Below are positions 43,121 through 51,093 of a DNA stretch of 64,000 bases, piece after piece; the first letter of the stretch is position 1; the number at the start of each line of letters is the position of its first letter. The position numbers were made by a program, and so were the translations under genes. This DNA comes from Oribacterium sp. NK2B42. GTDB taxonomy: Bacteria; Bacillota; Clostridia; Lachnospirales; Lachnospiraceae. Location: NCBI RefSeq assembly GCF_000424445.1, contig NZ_KE384187.1, forward strand, positions 94,356 to 158,355, in the 5' to 3' direction. The notes below the pieces were generated by a model. The model was given only the letters and a program-made list of their open reading frames with translations. It did not search any database and was not told the DNA's origin.

Positions 43121-43304
43121 TTCTGTAAGAATTCTATTCTATTTTTGTAATATTTATTTTCATGTAATTTCTTAATATATGTATCTTTTCATGCCGATGT
43201 TACCTGTAGGTTTATTGAGGGCACATGTCTGCCCGTAATTTGAGTGGTTCGGAAAAATCCGTAAGGATTCTTTCATGGTGGGATTTTATATAAAGAGGGA
43301 TAGT

Positions 43305-44954
43305 ATGGATTTATCAAAGTACAGTCAGGATATAATCAAGAAGATAGATAGCCTTGAAGAAACCAAAAAAGAGGCGCTGGAGTCAACCTTACGGGTGTGC
43401 AATGAGCTTCTGCAGGTTGCAAGAAGGAGAAGCGATAAGTCGCTTTCAAGCCTGTGTAATTATTATATTGCAAGATATTACTACAACAGGGGCAACTGCA
43501 GTGAGTGCGTGAGATATCTGAAAAAAACCATCAAAGATGCCACAGAGTCTGATTCAAAGCTCGAGTTGTGCCGTGCCGTAACACTTCTTGCCAGCGCATT
43601 CACAAGACAGGGCAATAAGTCCAATGCCATGCAGTGTCTGGCCACTGCCATAAGAATTTCCGAAGAAAACATTGAAAAACATAAGGAGTTTGCACATATA
43701 CTGATCCGTTCTTATATGGATCTTTCCGATATTTGCTATAACATAGGCAACTACAATGAGGGTGTCAAGTTTCAGATTGCCACGGAGAGGTTTTTCTATC
43801 TGATAAACAGGGAAAATTTTTACCCGCTTTACTATGTGCGCCATCTTTGCTCTCTGGTGAGATGCTATGTGCTTTTGGGTGATACCACAAACGCCGGAGA
43901 CATTATCACACAGATGGATAATTACATTCAGGAGAATAAGAATATCTCCTTTGAACCTTATGTTTCCGTTGCACATATTGTGTGGAATGAATTCACAGGG
44001 GATCATAAGTGGGACGATGCTTACATCGGCAAGCTTAACAGCTATTTTTCTTCAAAGAATTTCAAGGGAGATTACGTTTCGGAGTATTTCTTTATACTGA
44101 ATATTCTTGCGGAAAACGAGAGTTATGTGGATTATTTCAAAAATCTTTCCGTAAAAATGGAGAATTTTCTGAATTATACCGATCTTTACGGCTTCAAGCA
44201 GGAGCTTAGTAATGTAAAGCTGTATTTCTATGAGAACAGCCAGAACAACAGCAGAAAGTTCGAGGAACTTGAGAAGTTCCGCGAGTATTCCAATGCTGCC
44301 TTCCATGCTCAGAATCGTGCCATGAGTCTGTTGATTGAAGTTGATGTTATGGACTTTTTGGATTATGATTTCAGAGCGGCTTTAGAGAAACGTACAGTGG
44401 AAGATGACCTTACAGGCCTGCCAAACCGTAAATCCTTTAATGATATGGCGGACAGATTCTTTGAAAGATGCTTGGCCAAGCAGATGACTTTCGGAATAGC
44501 CATGCTGGATATCGACAATGTGAAGCGTATAAACGATATGTATGGTTATGCCATAGGTGATCGCTGCCTGGTTGAGTTTTCCAATGTCCTTAAGAGGTAT
44601 GTATCGGAACATCTTTATGCTGCCAGATACGATGGCTCTGAGTTTGTACTGCTTTTTGAAGACTATAGTGATGATGAAGTTATAGATCGTCTGAGAAGCA
44701 TAAATGATGATATCCTGAAGGCTATACGTGTACAGCAGCTTCCGGAGTTTACATTGTCCCAGGGCATATGTACCCATAAACCGGAGGATTACAACAGGAT
44801 ATGGGACTATACCTCCTGCGCAAATCTTGCTCTGGACAAGGCCAGACTGACCGGTACAGGTCAGGCGGTTCTGGTTCACAACAATCAGGAACTGGGCACT
44901 GCAAAGAGTGTTACGCTCAATGTTGCCGGAAAGGTATTCATTGACCGGAGGTAA
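43305..44954 (+). CDS. TPR-like protein with C-terminal GGDEF-type domain, active-site motif changed
   Basis: 549 aa. The N-terminal two thirds are helical repeats (TPR-like, about 1-320), a sensor or partner-binding module. The C-terminal domain has the GGDEF fold (DDLTGLPNRKSF, AMLDIDNVKRIND) but its signature reads YDGSEF where an active diguanylate cyclase has GGDEF. It is thus likely a c-di-GMP or GTP-binding receptor, or inactive. GAGGG lies before ATG 43305; the ATG at 43275 is less likely. Not membrane-bound. Confidence 0.85.
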   Translation: MDLSKYSQDIIKKIDSLEETKKEALESTLRVCNELLQVARRRSDKSLSSLCNYYIARYYYNRGNCSECVRYLKKTIKDATESDSKLELCRAVTLLASAFTRQGNKSNAMQCLATAIRISEENIEKHKEFAHILIRSYMDLSDICYNIGNYNEGVKFQIATERFFYLINRENFYPLYYVRHLCSLVRCYVLLGDTTNAGDIITQMDNYIQENKNISFEPYVSVAHIVWNEFTGDHKWDDAYIGKLNSYFSSKNFKGDYVSEYFFILNILAENESYVDYFKNLSVKMENFLNYTDLYGFKQELSNVKLYFYENSQNNSRKFEELEKFREYSNAAFHAQNRAMSLLIEVDVMDFLDYDFRAALEKRTVEDDLTGLPNRKSFNDMADRFFERCLAKQMTFGIAMLDIDNVKRINDMYGYAIGDRCLVEFSNVLKRYVSEHLYAARYDGSEFVLLFEDYSDDEVIDRLRSINDDILKAIRVQQLPEFTLSQGICTHKPEDYNRIWDYTSCANLALDKARLTGTGQAVLVHNNQELGTAKSVTLNVAGKVFIDRR

Positions 44955-45029
44955 CGGGATACTTGTTCAGACGACAACTTCATCCGGAGATAGACTTGGA
45001 GACTAATGCTTCCGCCGGGAGATTTTCAG

Positions 45030-46643
45030 ATGAAAAAGAATGAACAGTTTACAGTTACAATAGAAGATTTTTCAAGTGAAGGACTCGGCATCGGTAAAAC
45101 CGATGCCGGGTTTGTGTGGTTTATAAAGGATACTGTTATCGGGGATACGGTGCTGGCAGCAGCCACAAAGGTTAAAAAGAATTATGGCTTTGCGAGACTT
45201 ATAAAGGTTCTGGAAAAAAGTGAGTTCCGTGCAGAGCCGCCATGTCCCATTGCGGGAAAGTGCGGAGGCTGTCAGCTGCAGCAGATGAGTTATGAGGCTC
45301 AGTTGAAGTTTAAACAGGATAAGGTCTATAATGATCTGCTTCGCATAGGGGAGGTGGAGAAGGAGGTTCTGGACGAGACATTTGAACCTGTAGTCGGTAT
45401 GACTGATCCTTTCAGATACCGTAACAAAGCCCAGTTCCCCATAGCCAGAAATAAAGAGGGCAGGATCATCGCAGGCTTCTATGCCGGCCGGACCCACAGT
45501 GTTATAGAGTGTGAGGACTGTCTCCTGGGAGTAAAGGAAAATAAGATCATACTTGATAAGATCATCGCATGGATGGAGTGCTATGACATTGACCCTTATG
45601 ATGAAGCTTCAGGTAAGGGGCTGGTTCGTCATGTGCTCATCAGAAAGGGCTTTAAGTCAGGGGAACTGATGGTGTGCCTGGTGATAAACGGAAGGTCGCT
45701 GCCGTGTAAGGAAGAGCTGGTAAAGGAGCTGTGCGGTGGAGAACAGGAAAGGAATAAAGGTATCACCCCGGAGATGAATGAGGCTGTCATAGAAAGCTGT
45801 GAGAATTATGGGGAGCATCCTGATGATTTTTCCGGGATAAAGAAGCCGGAAGTGAGTTCCGGGGAGATTTCTAAGGACAGGCTTTCAAATATGATCACTG
45901 TTGACTCATTAAGCTTCAGTGTCAACACTGAAAGAACCAATGTCATCATGGGCACCACGATTGTTGATATCTACGGTCCGGGATACATTGAGGATTCCAT
46001 CGGAAATATAAAGTTCCGGATATCGCCACTGAGTTTCTACCAGGTAAATCCTGTTCAGACAGAGCAGATGTACGGTGCTGCACTTGAGTTTGCAGACCTT
46101 AATGGAACAGAAAACGTCTGGGATCTTTACTGCGGAATCGGCACCATTTCGCTTTTTATGTCACAGAAAGCGAAAAAGGTTTACGGAGTTGAGATAATTC
46201 CGGAGGCCATCAGAGACGCAAAACAGAACGCTGAGCTTAACGGCATTAATAATGCTGAGTTCTATGTTGGAGCCGCAGAGGAGGTGCTTCCCGAGTGGTA
46301 CAAACAGCACCCGGAAGAGCGCATAGATGTGGTGTGCGTAGATCCGCCACGGAAGGGCTGCGATGAGAGAGCATTGGCAACCATAGTGGAGATGGCACCG
46401 GAGAAGCTTGTGTACGTAAGCTGCGACCCGGCAACCCTGGCCAGGGACGTAAAGTATCTGAGAAACAACGGGTATGAGCTAAGGAGAGTGAGACCGGTGG
46501 ATAATTTTTCGCAAACGGTTCACATCGAGACGGTTGTTCTCATGGGTAAAACAGTTACAAGGTCGAAATCTCATGTGGATCTTGGCTTAGATGTAGAGGA
46601 TTACTTTAGGATAAAGGATTCTGAGAAGAAACAGGATGAGTAA
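45030..46643 (+). CDS. rlmD: 23S rRNA (uracil-5-)-methyltransferase RlmD-type
   Basis: 537 aa: TRAM domain at the N-terminus (FTVTIEDFSSEGLGIGKTDAGF), a four-iron cluster site with CPIAGKCGGCQL, and the SAM-dependent methyltransferase domain with VCVDPPRKGCDER and the catalytic VSCDPATLARD. It methylates a uridine of 23S rRNA (or tRNA). An insert of about 60 residues (245-305), acidic and Ser-rich, interrupts the usual layout. GGGAG precedes ATG 45030. The exact target uridine is not certain. Confidence 0.9.
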   Translation: MKKNEQFTVTIEDFSSEGLGIGKTDAGFVWFIKDTVIGDTVLAAATKVKKNYGFARLIKVLEKSEFRAEPPCPIAGKCGGCQLQQMSYEAQLKFKQDKVYNDLLRIGEVEKEVLDETFEPVVGMTDPFRYRNKAQFPIARNKEGRIIAGFYAGRTHSVIECEDCLLGVKENKIILDKIIAWMECYDIDPYDEASGKGLVRHVLIRKGFKSGELMVCLVINGRSLPCKEELVKELCGGEQERNKGITPEMNEAVIESCENYGEHPDDFSGIKKPEVSSGEISKDRLSNMITVDSLSFSVNTERTNVIMGTTIVDIYGPGYIEDSIGNIKFRISPLSFYQVNPVQTEQMYGAALEFADLNGTENVWDLYCGIGTISLFMSQKAKKVYGVEIIPEAIRDAKQNAELNGINNAEFYVGAAEEVLPEWYKQHPEERIDVVCVDPPRKGCDERALATIVEMAPEKLVYVSCDPATLARDVKYLRNNGYELRRVRPVDNFSQTVHIETVVLMGKTVTRSKSHVDLGLDVEDYFRIKDSEKKQDE

Positions 46644-46669
46644 GCAACAGGTCCATTATATTATGTCCA

Positions 46670-46724
46670 CGCATTGCGAGCGACTGTTGATCGTGATATA
46701 CTTAAACCATAAACACGCAATGCG
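46670..46724 (+). promoter_or_regulatory. Promoter and inverted-repeat operator of the HTH cassette, copy A
   Basis: CGCATTGCG (46670-46678) and CGCAATGCG (46716-46724) are perfect inverted arms 46 bp apart. TTGCGA (46674-46679) within the left arm, 17 bases, then TATACT (46697-46702) forms the promoter. The arms flank the promoter, as for autorepression by the HTH protein that follows. Confidence 0.7.
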
Positions 46725-46734
46725 AGGTGACGAT

Positions 46735-46944
46735 ATGGATATAGCAAAATCAGTAAAAGAGCTGAGAGAAAGCACAGGGATGTCACGTAAGGAGTTTTCA
46801 GAACATACAGGCATCCCTGTTCGTACATTGGAAGACTGGGAAGCAGGGCGCAGAACTCCTCCGGAATATATCCCGAGGATGTTGGCATATCAGATAAAAT
46901 CTGAGGGGATTTTTGCTGGAAAAAAAAGCAAAAAAAAAGATTGA
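46735..46944 (+). CDS. Small HTH (XRE-like) regulator, copy A
   Basis: 69 aa: AKSVKELRESTGMSRKEFSEHTGIP then VRTLEDWEAGRRTPPEYIPRMLAYQI, a complete helix-turn-helix with a Lys-rich tail. GAGGTGA precedes ATG 46735. The 3' end runs through A8 and A9 tracts and overlaps the start of the following gene by 32 bases in another frame. A close relative with the same promoter layout lies at 62,976. Likely antitoxin or autorepressor of its cassette. Confidence 0.82.
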   Translation: MDIAKSVKELRESTGMSRKEFSEHTGIPVRTLEDWEAGRRTPPEYIPRMLAYQIKSEGIFAGKKSKKKD

Positions 46945-47449
46945 CATTGTTACTGATCCGGACGGGAACAAAATAGTCTTGATTAATGATATTTTATTTA
47001 AGTCAAGAAGATCGATTAATTGGGATGACATAGAACAGATATTAATGCACTATATCGGGGAATACTATGAGATTGCCGAAACTGCAGAAAAGGTATATAT
47101 AGGATCAGATTTTCCGGATGAGTTTACACATTCAAAATATACAAAAGCTATTAGAGGTGCAAATGAGAAGGCAAAGGCTAATGTGATAACTGCAATTGGT
47201 GAATTAATCCAAATTTCAGATAAGAAGGCAGAATTTCCGGACTATGGCAACCGTCATGGTAATAAAGCAAAAAACGGATGGTATCGATATGATACAAGGT
47301 TTGGAATTCCGGTTTATAGTGAAGTTGGTGAAATTGAGAGATACAATATTTTCAGAGCAAGAATGCTGGTTCGATGTGATGCGAATGGTAAATTATTTCT
47401 GTATGATATTGTGCAAATAAAAAAAGAAACGAGCACGCCGCTTGAGTAA
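46913..47449 (+). CDS. LPD3/barnase-like mobile-element protein downstream of the HTH gene
   Basis: 178 aa starting with TTG 46913 inside the HTH gene. The C-terminal half (HSKYTKAIRGANEKAKANVITAI, KNGWYRYDTRFGIPV and LYDIVQIKKETS) resembles domains found in large polyvalent proteins of phages and conjugative elements, related to nuclease-type LPD3/PBECR folds by my recall. A relative remains at 59,220-59,473. A possible toxin with the HTH protein as antitoxin. If one base were deleted from the A tracts the two would fuse. Function not established. Confidence 0.6.
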   Translation: MLEKKAKKKIDIVTDPDGNKIVLINDILFKSRRSINWDDIEQILMHYIGEYYEIAETAEKVYIGSDFPDEFTHSKYTKAIRGANEKAKANVITAIGELIQISDKKAEFPDYGNRHGNKAKNGWYRYDTRFGIPVYSEVGEIERYNIFRARMLVRCDANGKLFLYDIVQIKKETSTPLE

Positions 47450-47565
47450 AAACTGTACGGTAGAAAACTTCGCTTCTTTGAATGTATGTTACTACGTAAT
47501 CTTTAGAATGTCAACGCAGAAATGATTTTTTGTTGTTCATAGAAAACGACATCGAGACTGTTGCT

Positions 47566-47606
47566 CTCTTAACGAAAACGACAGAGAAAGAAGTTTTCGT
47601 TAAGAG
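47566..47606. other. Inverted repeat between the LPD3-like gene and the PAP2 gene
   Basis: CTCTTAACGAAAAC pairs exactly with GTTTTCGTTAAGAG. A GC-rich hairpin TCTGGCG-AGCCCC-GCCAGA is nearby at about 47,618-47,637. Together they may end transcripts from both sides. Confidence 0.5.
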
Positions 47607-47637
47607 AACGCTGTTGTTCTGGCGAGCCCCGCCAGAT

Positions 47638-48531
47638 CTATTCTCTCTGGCTACTCAGAAATGCGGTGCTGATGATCGAGTAGATCAGATATGTTATCAA
47701 TACTCCAAAACAAACATCTGACAAAAAATGATTGGTCATATGGATCCGGTTATAGCCGTAGATAACCACAAACACACAGGATAGCGAAAACGCTATCTTG
47801 TTTTTTCTAATGCTTCTCTTTTTCATAACATCCGTTAACATTGGCAGTGCAAACATCATGCTTGCAATGGTCATATTACCACTGGGCCAACTCTTAAAGC
47901 TGTCATCGCTGCCTGCCAGATTTGGAACCATCTGCCACCAGTTGCGGAATTCCGCCCTTGGATCATCTAGGGTGATAAGATACTTGTACCGCGGGCGGGA
48001 AGCCACCTGTTTAAGCCAAAGGTTTATATTATCTGCGGCAATTCCTGCAATCAGGATAGATGCGCCCACCGCAATCAGCTTATCTGGATTATTGTCATCA
48101 ACCAATCGGATCACAACAAATGGAACCCAGCTATACAGAACCGCCCAGAAAAACCAGCTTATAACAGACAGTGCTGCAGATGACTCCCCGGCTGTGTATC
48201 CAAACAGAGAGCGGACATCCTTTCCGTTATAATTGTTGGAATAATATACCGCCATAAACCAGCCAAGGACAAGAAGAGTCCGGGACAGCAGACGATATCG
48301 TTCCCCTTTTTTTCTAAACCCTGAGTATAGGCAGGCTCCTGCTGCAGGATATAGACAGTAAGAGAAGTAAGAACCATAGGTGGCAAAAAAAGAGCCCAGC
48401 TCGGTTTTATTAGCCAAAGCGACATTGATTTCAAAATCACGAAAAGAACCTATTACAATTCCCAAAAAACATGTGGCGATGACTGCCCAGAAGCAGGTTA
48501 TTGGCATAGACATTATAGTTTTTTTGTTCAT
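47638..48531 (-). CDS. PAP2-family phosphatase-like membrane protein
   Basis: 297 aa with about six membrane helices. The PAP2 motifs are visible: LKQVASRPRYKYL, SWPSGNMTIA and RIHMTNHFLSDVC. The middle motif usually reads PSGH; here the His is Asn, so the acid-base His is missing. GGAGGA precedes ATG 48531. Family members dephosphorylate lipid phosphates such as undecaprenyl-PP; activity of this one is uncertain. Confidence 0.78.
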   Translation of the reverse strand: MNKKTIMSMPITCFWAVIATCFLGIVIGSFRDFEINVALANKTELGSFFATYGSYFSYCLYPAAGACLYSGFRKKGERYRLLSRTLLVLGWFMAVYYSNNYNGKDVRSLFGYTAGESSAALSVISWFFWAVLYSWVPFVVIRLVDDNNPDKLIAVGASILIAGIAADNINLWLKQVASRPRYKYLITLDDPRAEFRNWWQMVPNLAGSDDSFKSWPSGNMTIASMMFALPMLTDVMKKRSIRKNKIAFSLSCVFVVIYGYNRIHMTNHFLSDVCFGVLITYLIYSIISTAFLSSQRE

Positions 48532-48599
48532 GACTGATTCCTCCATATATACTGTAACATATTTGAGTGAAAAAGTGCCTGATAAAGTCACTCTGGAGT

Positions 48600-49132
48600 C
48601 AAAAACAAAGTGCTTTCGACAAATGATATGAATGTTGTACTGAAAGAACAGAGAGATATTCTGGAAGAATTCAAGGACGATTTCGGTAAACACCTGGATG
48701 AAAATGAAAAAGAAGAAACGGATTTTACTTTGCTTGGGAGAATAAATCGCGTTTTTGACTCAATACCGGCTTGTTTGTTACCATGCTCGAGGAGGGTATA
48801 GTGCGGGCAGGATCCTTAGCGGAGAACTTGGGATGTATAAAGGCGCTATATATGAAAATATTGTAGCGGATGCTTTTTCAAAAAGCGGAAGGTCACTGTT
48901 CTATTTTCATAAAGAAAGTGGACTGGAAATTGATTTTATAACACCCTTAGATGCGGAAGTTACGCTTGTAGAAATAAAAGCGACAAACGGAAATGCAAAA
49001 TCAGCCAATACGGTTTTAAAGAACAAGGATCAGTATGGCGTTAATAGGCGTATTAAGTTGAGTGCAAACAATGTCGGACAGGTGGGCGAGAAATTGACAT
49101 TGCCATATTATATGGTTTTCCTGCTCAAATAG
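48600..49132 (+). pseudogene. Decayed AAA/DUF4143 ATPase
   Basis: Two pieces in different frames. The first (48,610-48,780) ends with the family segment GRINRVFDSIPA. The second (about 48,800-49,132) resumes with LGMYKGAIYENIVADAF, LEIDFI and VEIKATNGNAKS of the C-terminal nuclease-like part. The ATPase core is missing and a frameshift lies between the pieces. It is related in type to the intact gene at 13,015. Pseudogene by deletion plus frameshift. Confidence 0.8.
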
Positions 49133-49139
49133 TTGATTT

Positions 49140-49476
49140 TACCCCAAGGAAACGACGTCGAGACGTGTGTCCTGCTGTGTCGGGAAAAAATCGAGGGCAG
49201 GAAGATGGTCAGCGTGACGTATGAACCAACGGATGAGGAAATCGTTCCGCACCTGTCACCGTCGGCGACATACGCAGAACTGAAGCAATGGATAGAGGAA
49301 AATATCACACAAAGGTTTCATCCCTGTATATTGCCCAGGTGAAAGGCAAACATGGATTGGACAAGCGTGAGAACTACAATAAGCCTAAATCCCCAAATGC
49401 CAAACAGCCAGTTGTACCTGTCGAGAAAGAGAAGATGATTGAAGAGGCGTTGAGACAATTTAGGATGATAGAATAA
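49140..49476 (+). pseudogene. Remnant of an RlmD-type methyltransferase C-terminus
   Basis: The first frame opens DVETCVLLCREKI, like the HIETVVLM of RlmD, then the family C-terminal extension (ATYAELKQWIEENI). The second, one frame off at about 49,300, continues SSLYIAQVKGKHG. The extension is known from clostridial RlmD relatives (my recall). A 5' part is absent, so it is a broken fragment. The following 49,477-49,690 shows no gene. Confidence 0.55.
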
Positions 49477-49690
49477 GTAAATTGCTCCGATGGGATTTCC
49501 TGTCGGAGCGTTTATTTTGTTCAAATTGAATTTAAGGGTACAGGACTGCCTGTTGAGGCTCTAAAATGCAATAGCGTAAACGAGAGACACATGAAATGGG
49601 TATTCTGGATGTCAGGGTTACAGGTAATGGAGAGAGGGGGTGGTGGGTGGTTTTGGTTTATAAAAAATTAAAAATAGACGCATTGATTTT

Positions 49691-49736
49691 CCTGTGTATC
49701 TGTGTTATAACTTACACATGCACACAAGTACACAGG
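49691..49736 (+). promoter_or_regulatory. Operator comb with promoter upstream of the RHH gene
   Basis: TGTGT at 49693 and 49701, then ACACA at 49714, 49722 and 49730 are all separated by exactly 8 bases within each orientation. TTGATT (49683), 17 bases, and TATAAC (49706) provide a promoter that the sites overlap. Ribbon-helix-helix proteins bind such spaced half-sites, and the next gene encodes one. Confidence 0.65.
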
Positions 49737-49754
49737 TGAATGTGAGGTATAATT

Positions 49755-49916
49755 ATGGCAGAAGAAAGAAATATGGTTAATTTAACTCTTACGGTAACAA
49801 GAGAGGAACGGAAAGCATTAAAACAGTTGGCACTTGATAAGGATACAACTGTATCTGCTCTTTTACGTGAGTGGTTAAAAGAGCATTTGGAGCAGGAAAA
49901 GCCTGCGAAGAATTGA
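49755..49916 (+). CDS. Ribbon-helix-helix (CopG/Arc-like) regulator
   Basis: A 53-aa protein with a beta strand NMVNLTLTVTREE, then helices KALKQLALDKDTTVSALLRE and WLKEHLEQEKP, the RHH fold. ATG 49755 has a GAGG stretch 8 bases ahead. It lies directly upstream of the methyltransferase gene on the same strand, with periodic operator half-sites in front of it. The likely role is control of the restriction-modification genes that follow (inference). Confidence 0.82.
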   Translation: MAEERNMVNLTLTVTREERKALKQLALDKDTTVSALLREWLKEHLEQEKPAKN

Positions 49917-49998
49917 CTGTCCATAATGATTGTGTGAATGTCGGCGGCATTCTCCGCTGTGAACGTTGGGAACACGTATAAGCCAAGGAGGAAATGTA

Positions 49999-51066
49999 AT
50001 GTCAAAAGAAGTATTTAGACTGGGTGAACTGTTTTGTGGCCCAGGCGGAATTGCGTGCGGAGCACACAATGCAGTTAGCGATGATGGAGAAAAATCCATT
50101 GTCCATGTGTGGGCAAATGATTTTGACCCAGACACTTGTGAAACGTACACGAAAAACATCTGTCATGGCGATGGATCTTCCGTTTATTGCAGCGATGTCC
50201 GTGAGTTGGATATACCATCTCTTGGACCGATAGATGCTTTTGCTTATGGCTTTCCCTGCAATAGTTTCTCCAATGTTGGAGAACATCAGGGCTTAGAAAA
50301 CGATAAGTTCGGCCAGCTCTACACATATGGTGTAGAAGTGCTGAAATACTATCAGCCTAAGTGGTTCCTTGCCGAGAACGTGTCTGGTATTCGTTCTGCT
50401 GGTGACGGTAGTCACTTTAAGATTATTCTGGATGACCTTGCGAACGCAGGTTATACGCTGGTGACGAACATGTACAAGTTCGAGGAATACGGAGTACCGC
50501 AGACAAGACATAGGATAATCATTGTCGGTATCCGTAATGACCTGGATGCTCAGGGTATAAAATTCAAGGTTCCGTCGCCAGAACCTTATAAGAACTGTGA
50601 TATTTCTGCGGGTACTGCTCTTGCAAACATTCCCGCTGATGCTCCGAATAATGAGATTCGCAAGTTGCAGGACAAGGTGAGGCTCCGCCTCTCTTACATC
50701 AAGCCAGGACAGAATATCTGGCAGGTAGAGAATCTTCCGCCAGAGTTGATGATAAAGACGAGGACGAAGATTAGTCAGATATATAGGAAACTTGACCCCT
50801 CAAAGCCGTCTTACACGGTGACAGCTGCTGGCGGTGGAGGCACATTTATGTATCACTGGTCAGATGAACAGCGTGAATTGACAAATAGAGAGCGTGCGAG
50901 GATTCAGACCTTCCCAGATGACTTCGAGTTTATCGGGAAGTATTCATCTGTCAGAAAGCAGATTGGAATGGCGGTTCCTCCAAAGGGGGCTGAGATTATC
51001 TTCAGAGCCATTCTGAATACCTTTGCTGGGATTGAATATCCGTCTGTGGAGCCGAGCATGTCATAA
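49999..51066 (+). CDS. DNA (cytosine-5-)-methyltransferase
   Basis: 355 aa with C5-methylase motifs in order: LGELFCGPGGIACG (I), GFPCNSFSNVG (IV, catalytic Cys87), AENVSG (VI), QTRHRIIIVG (VIII) and KQIGMAVPP (X). It methylates cytosine in a recognition sequence that cannot be read from the protein. AAGGAGG precedes ATG 49999. Next genes encode a FokI-like nuclease and Vsr, so it is the modification half of a restriction system. Confidence 0.95.
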   Translation: MSKEVFRLGELFCGPGGIACGAHNAVSDDGEKSIVHVWANDFDPDTCETYTKNICHGDGSSVYCSDVRELDIPSLGPIDAFAYGFPCNSFSNVGEHQGLENDKFGQLYTYGVEVLKYYQPKWFLAENVSGIRSAGDGSHFKIILDDLANAGYTLVTNMYKFEEYGVPQTRHRIIIVGIRNDLDAQGIKFKVPSPEPYKNCDISAGTALANIPADAPNNEIRKLQDKVRLRLSYIKPGQNIWQVENLPPELMIKTRTKISQIYRKLDPSKPSYTVTAAGGGGTFMYHWSDEQRELTNRERARIQTFPDDFEFIGKYSSVRKQIGMAVPPKGAEIIFRAILNTFAGIEYPSVEPSMS

Positions 51067-51093
51067 AAAGCAATATGATTGGAGGAGACAATC

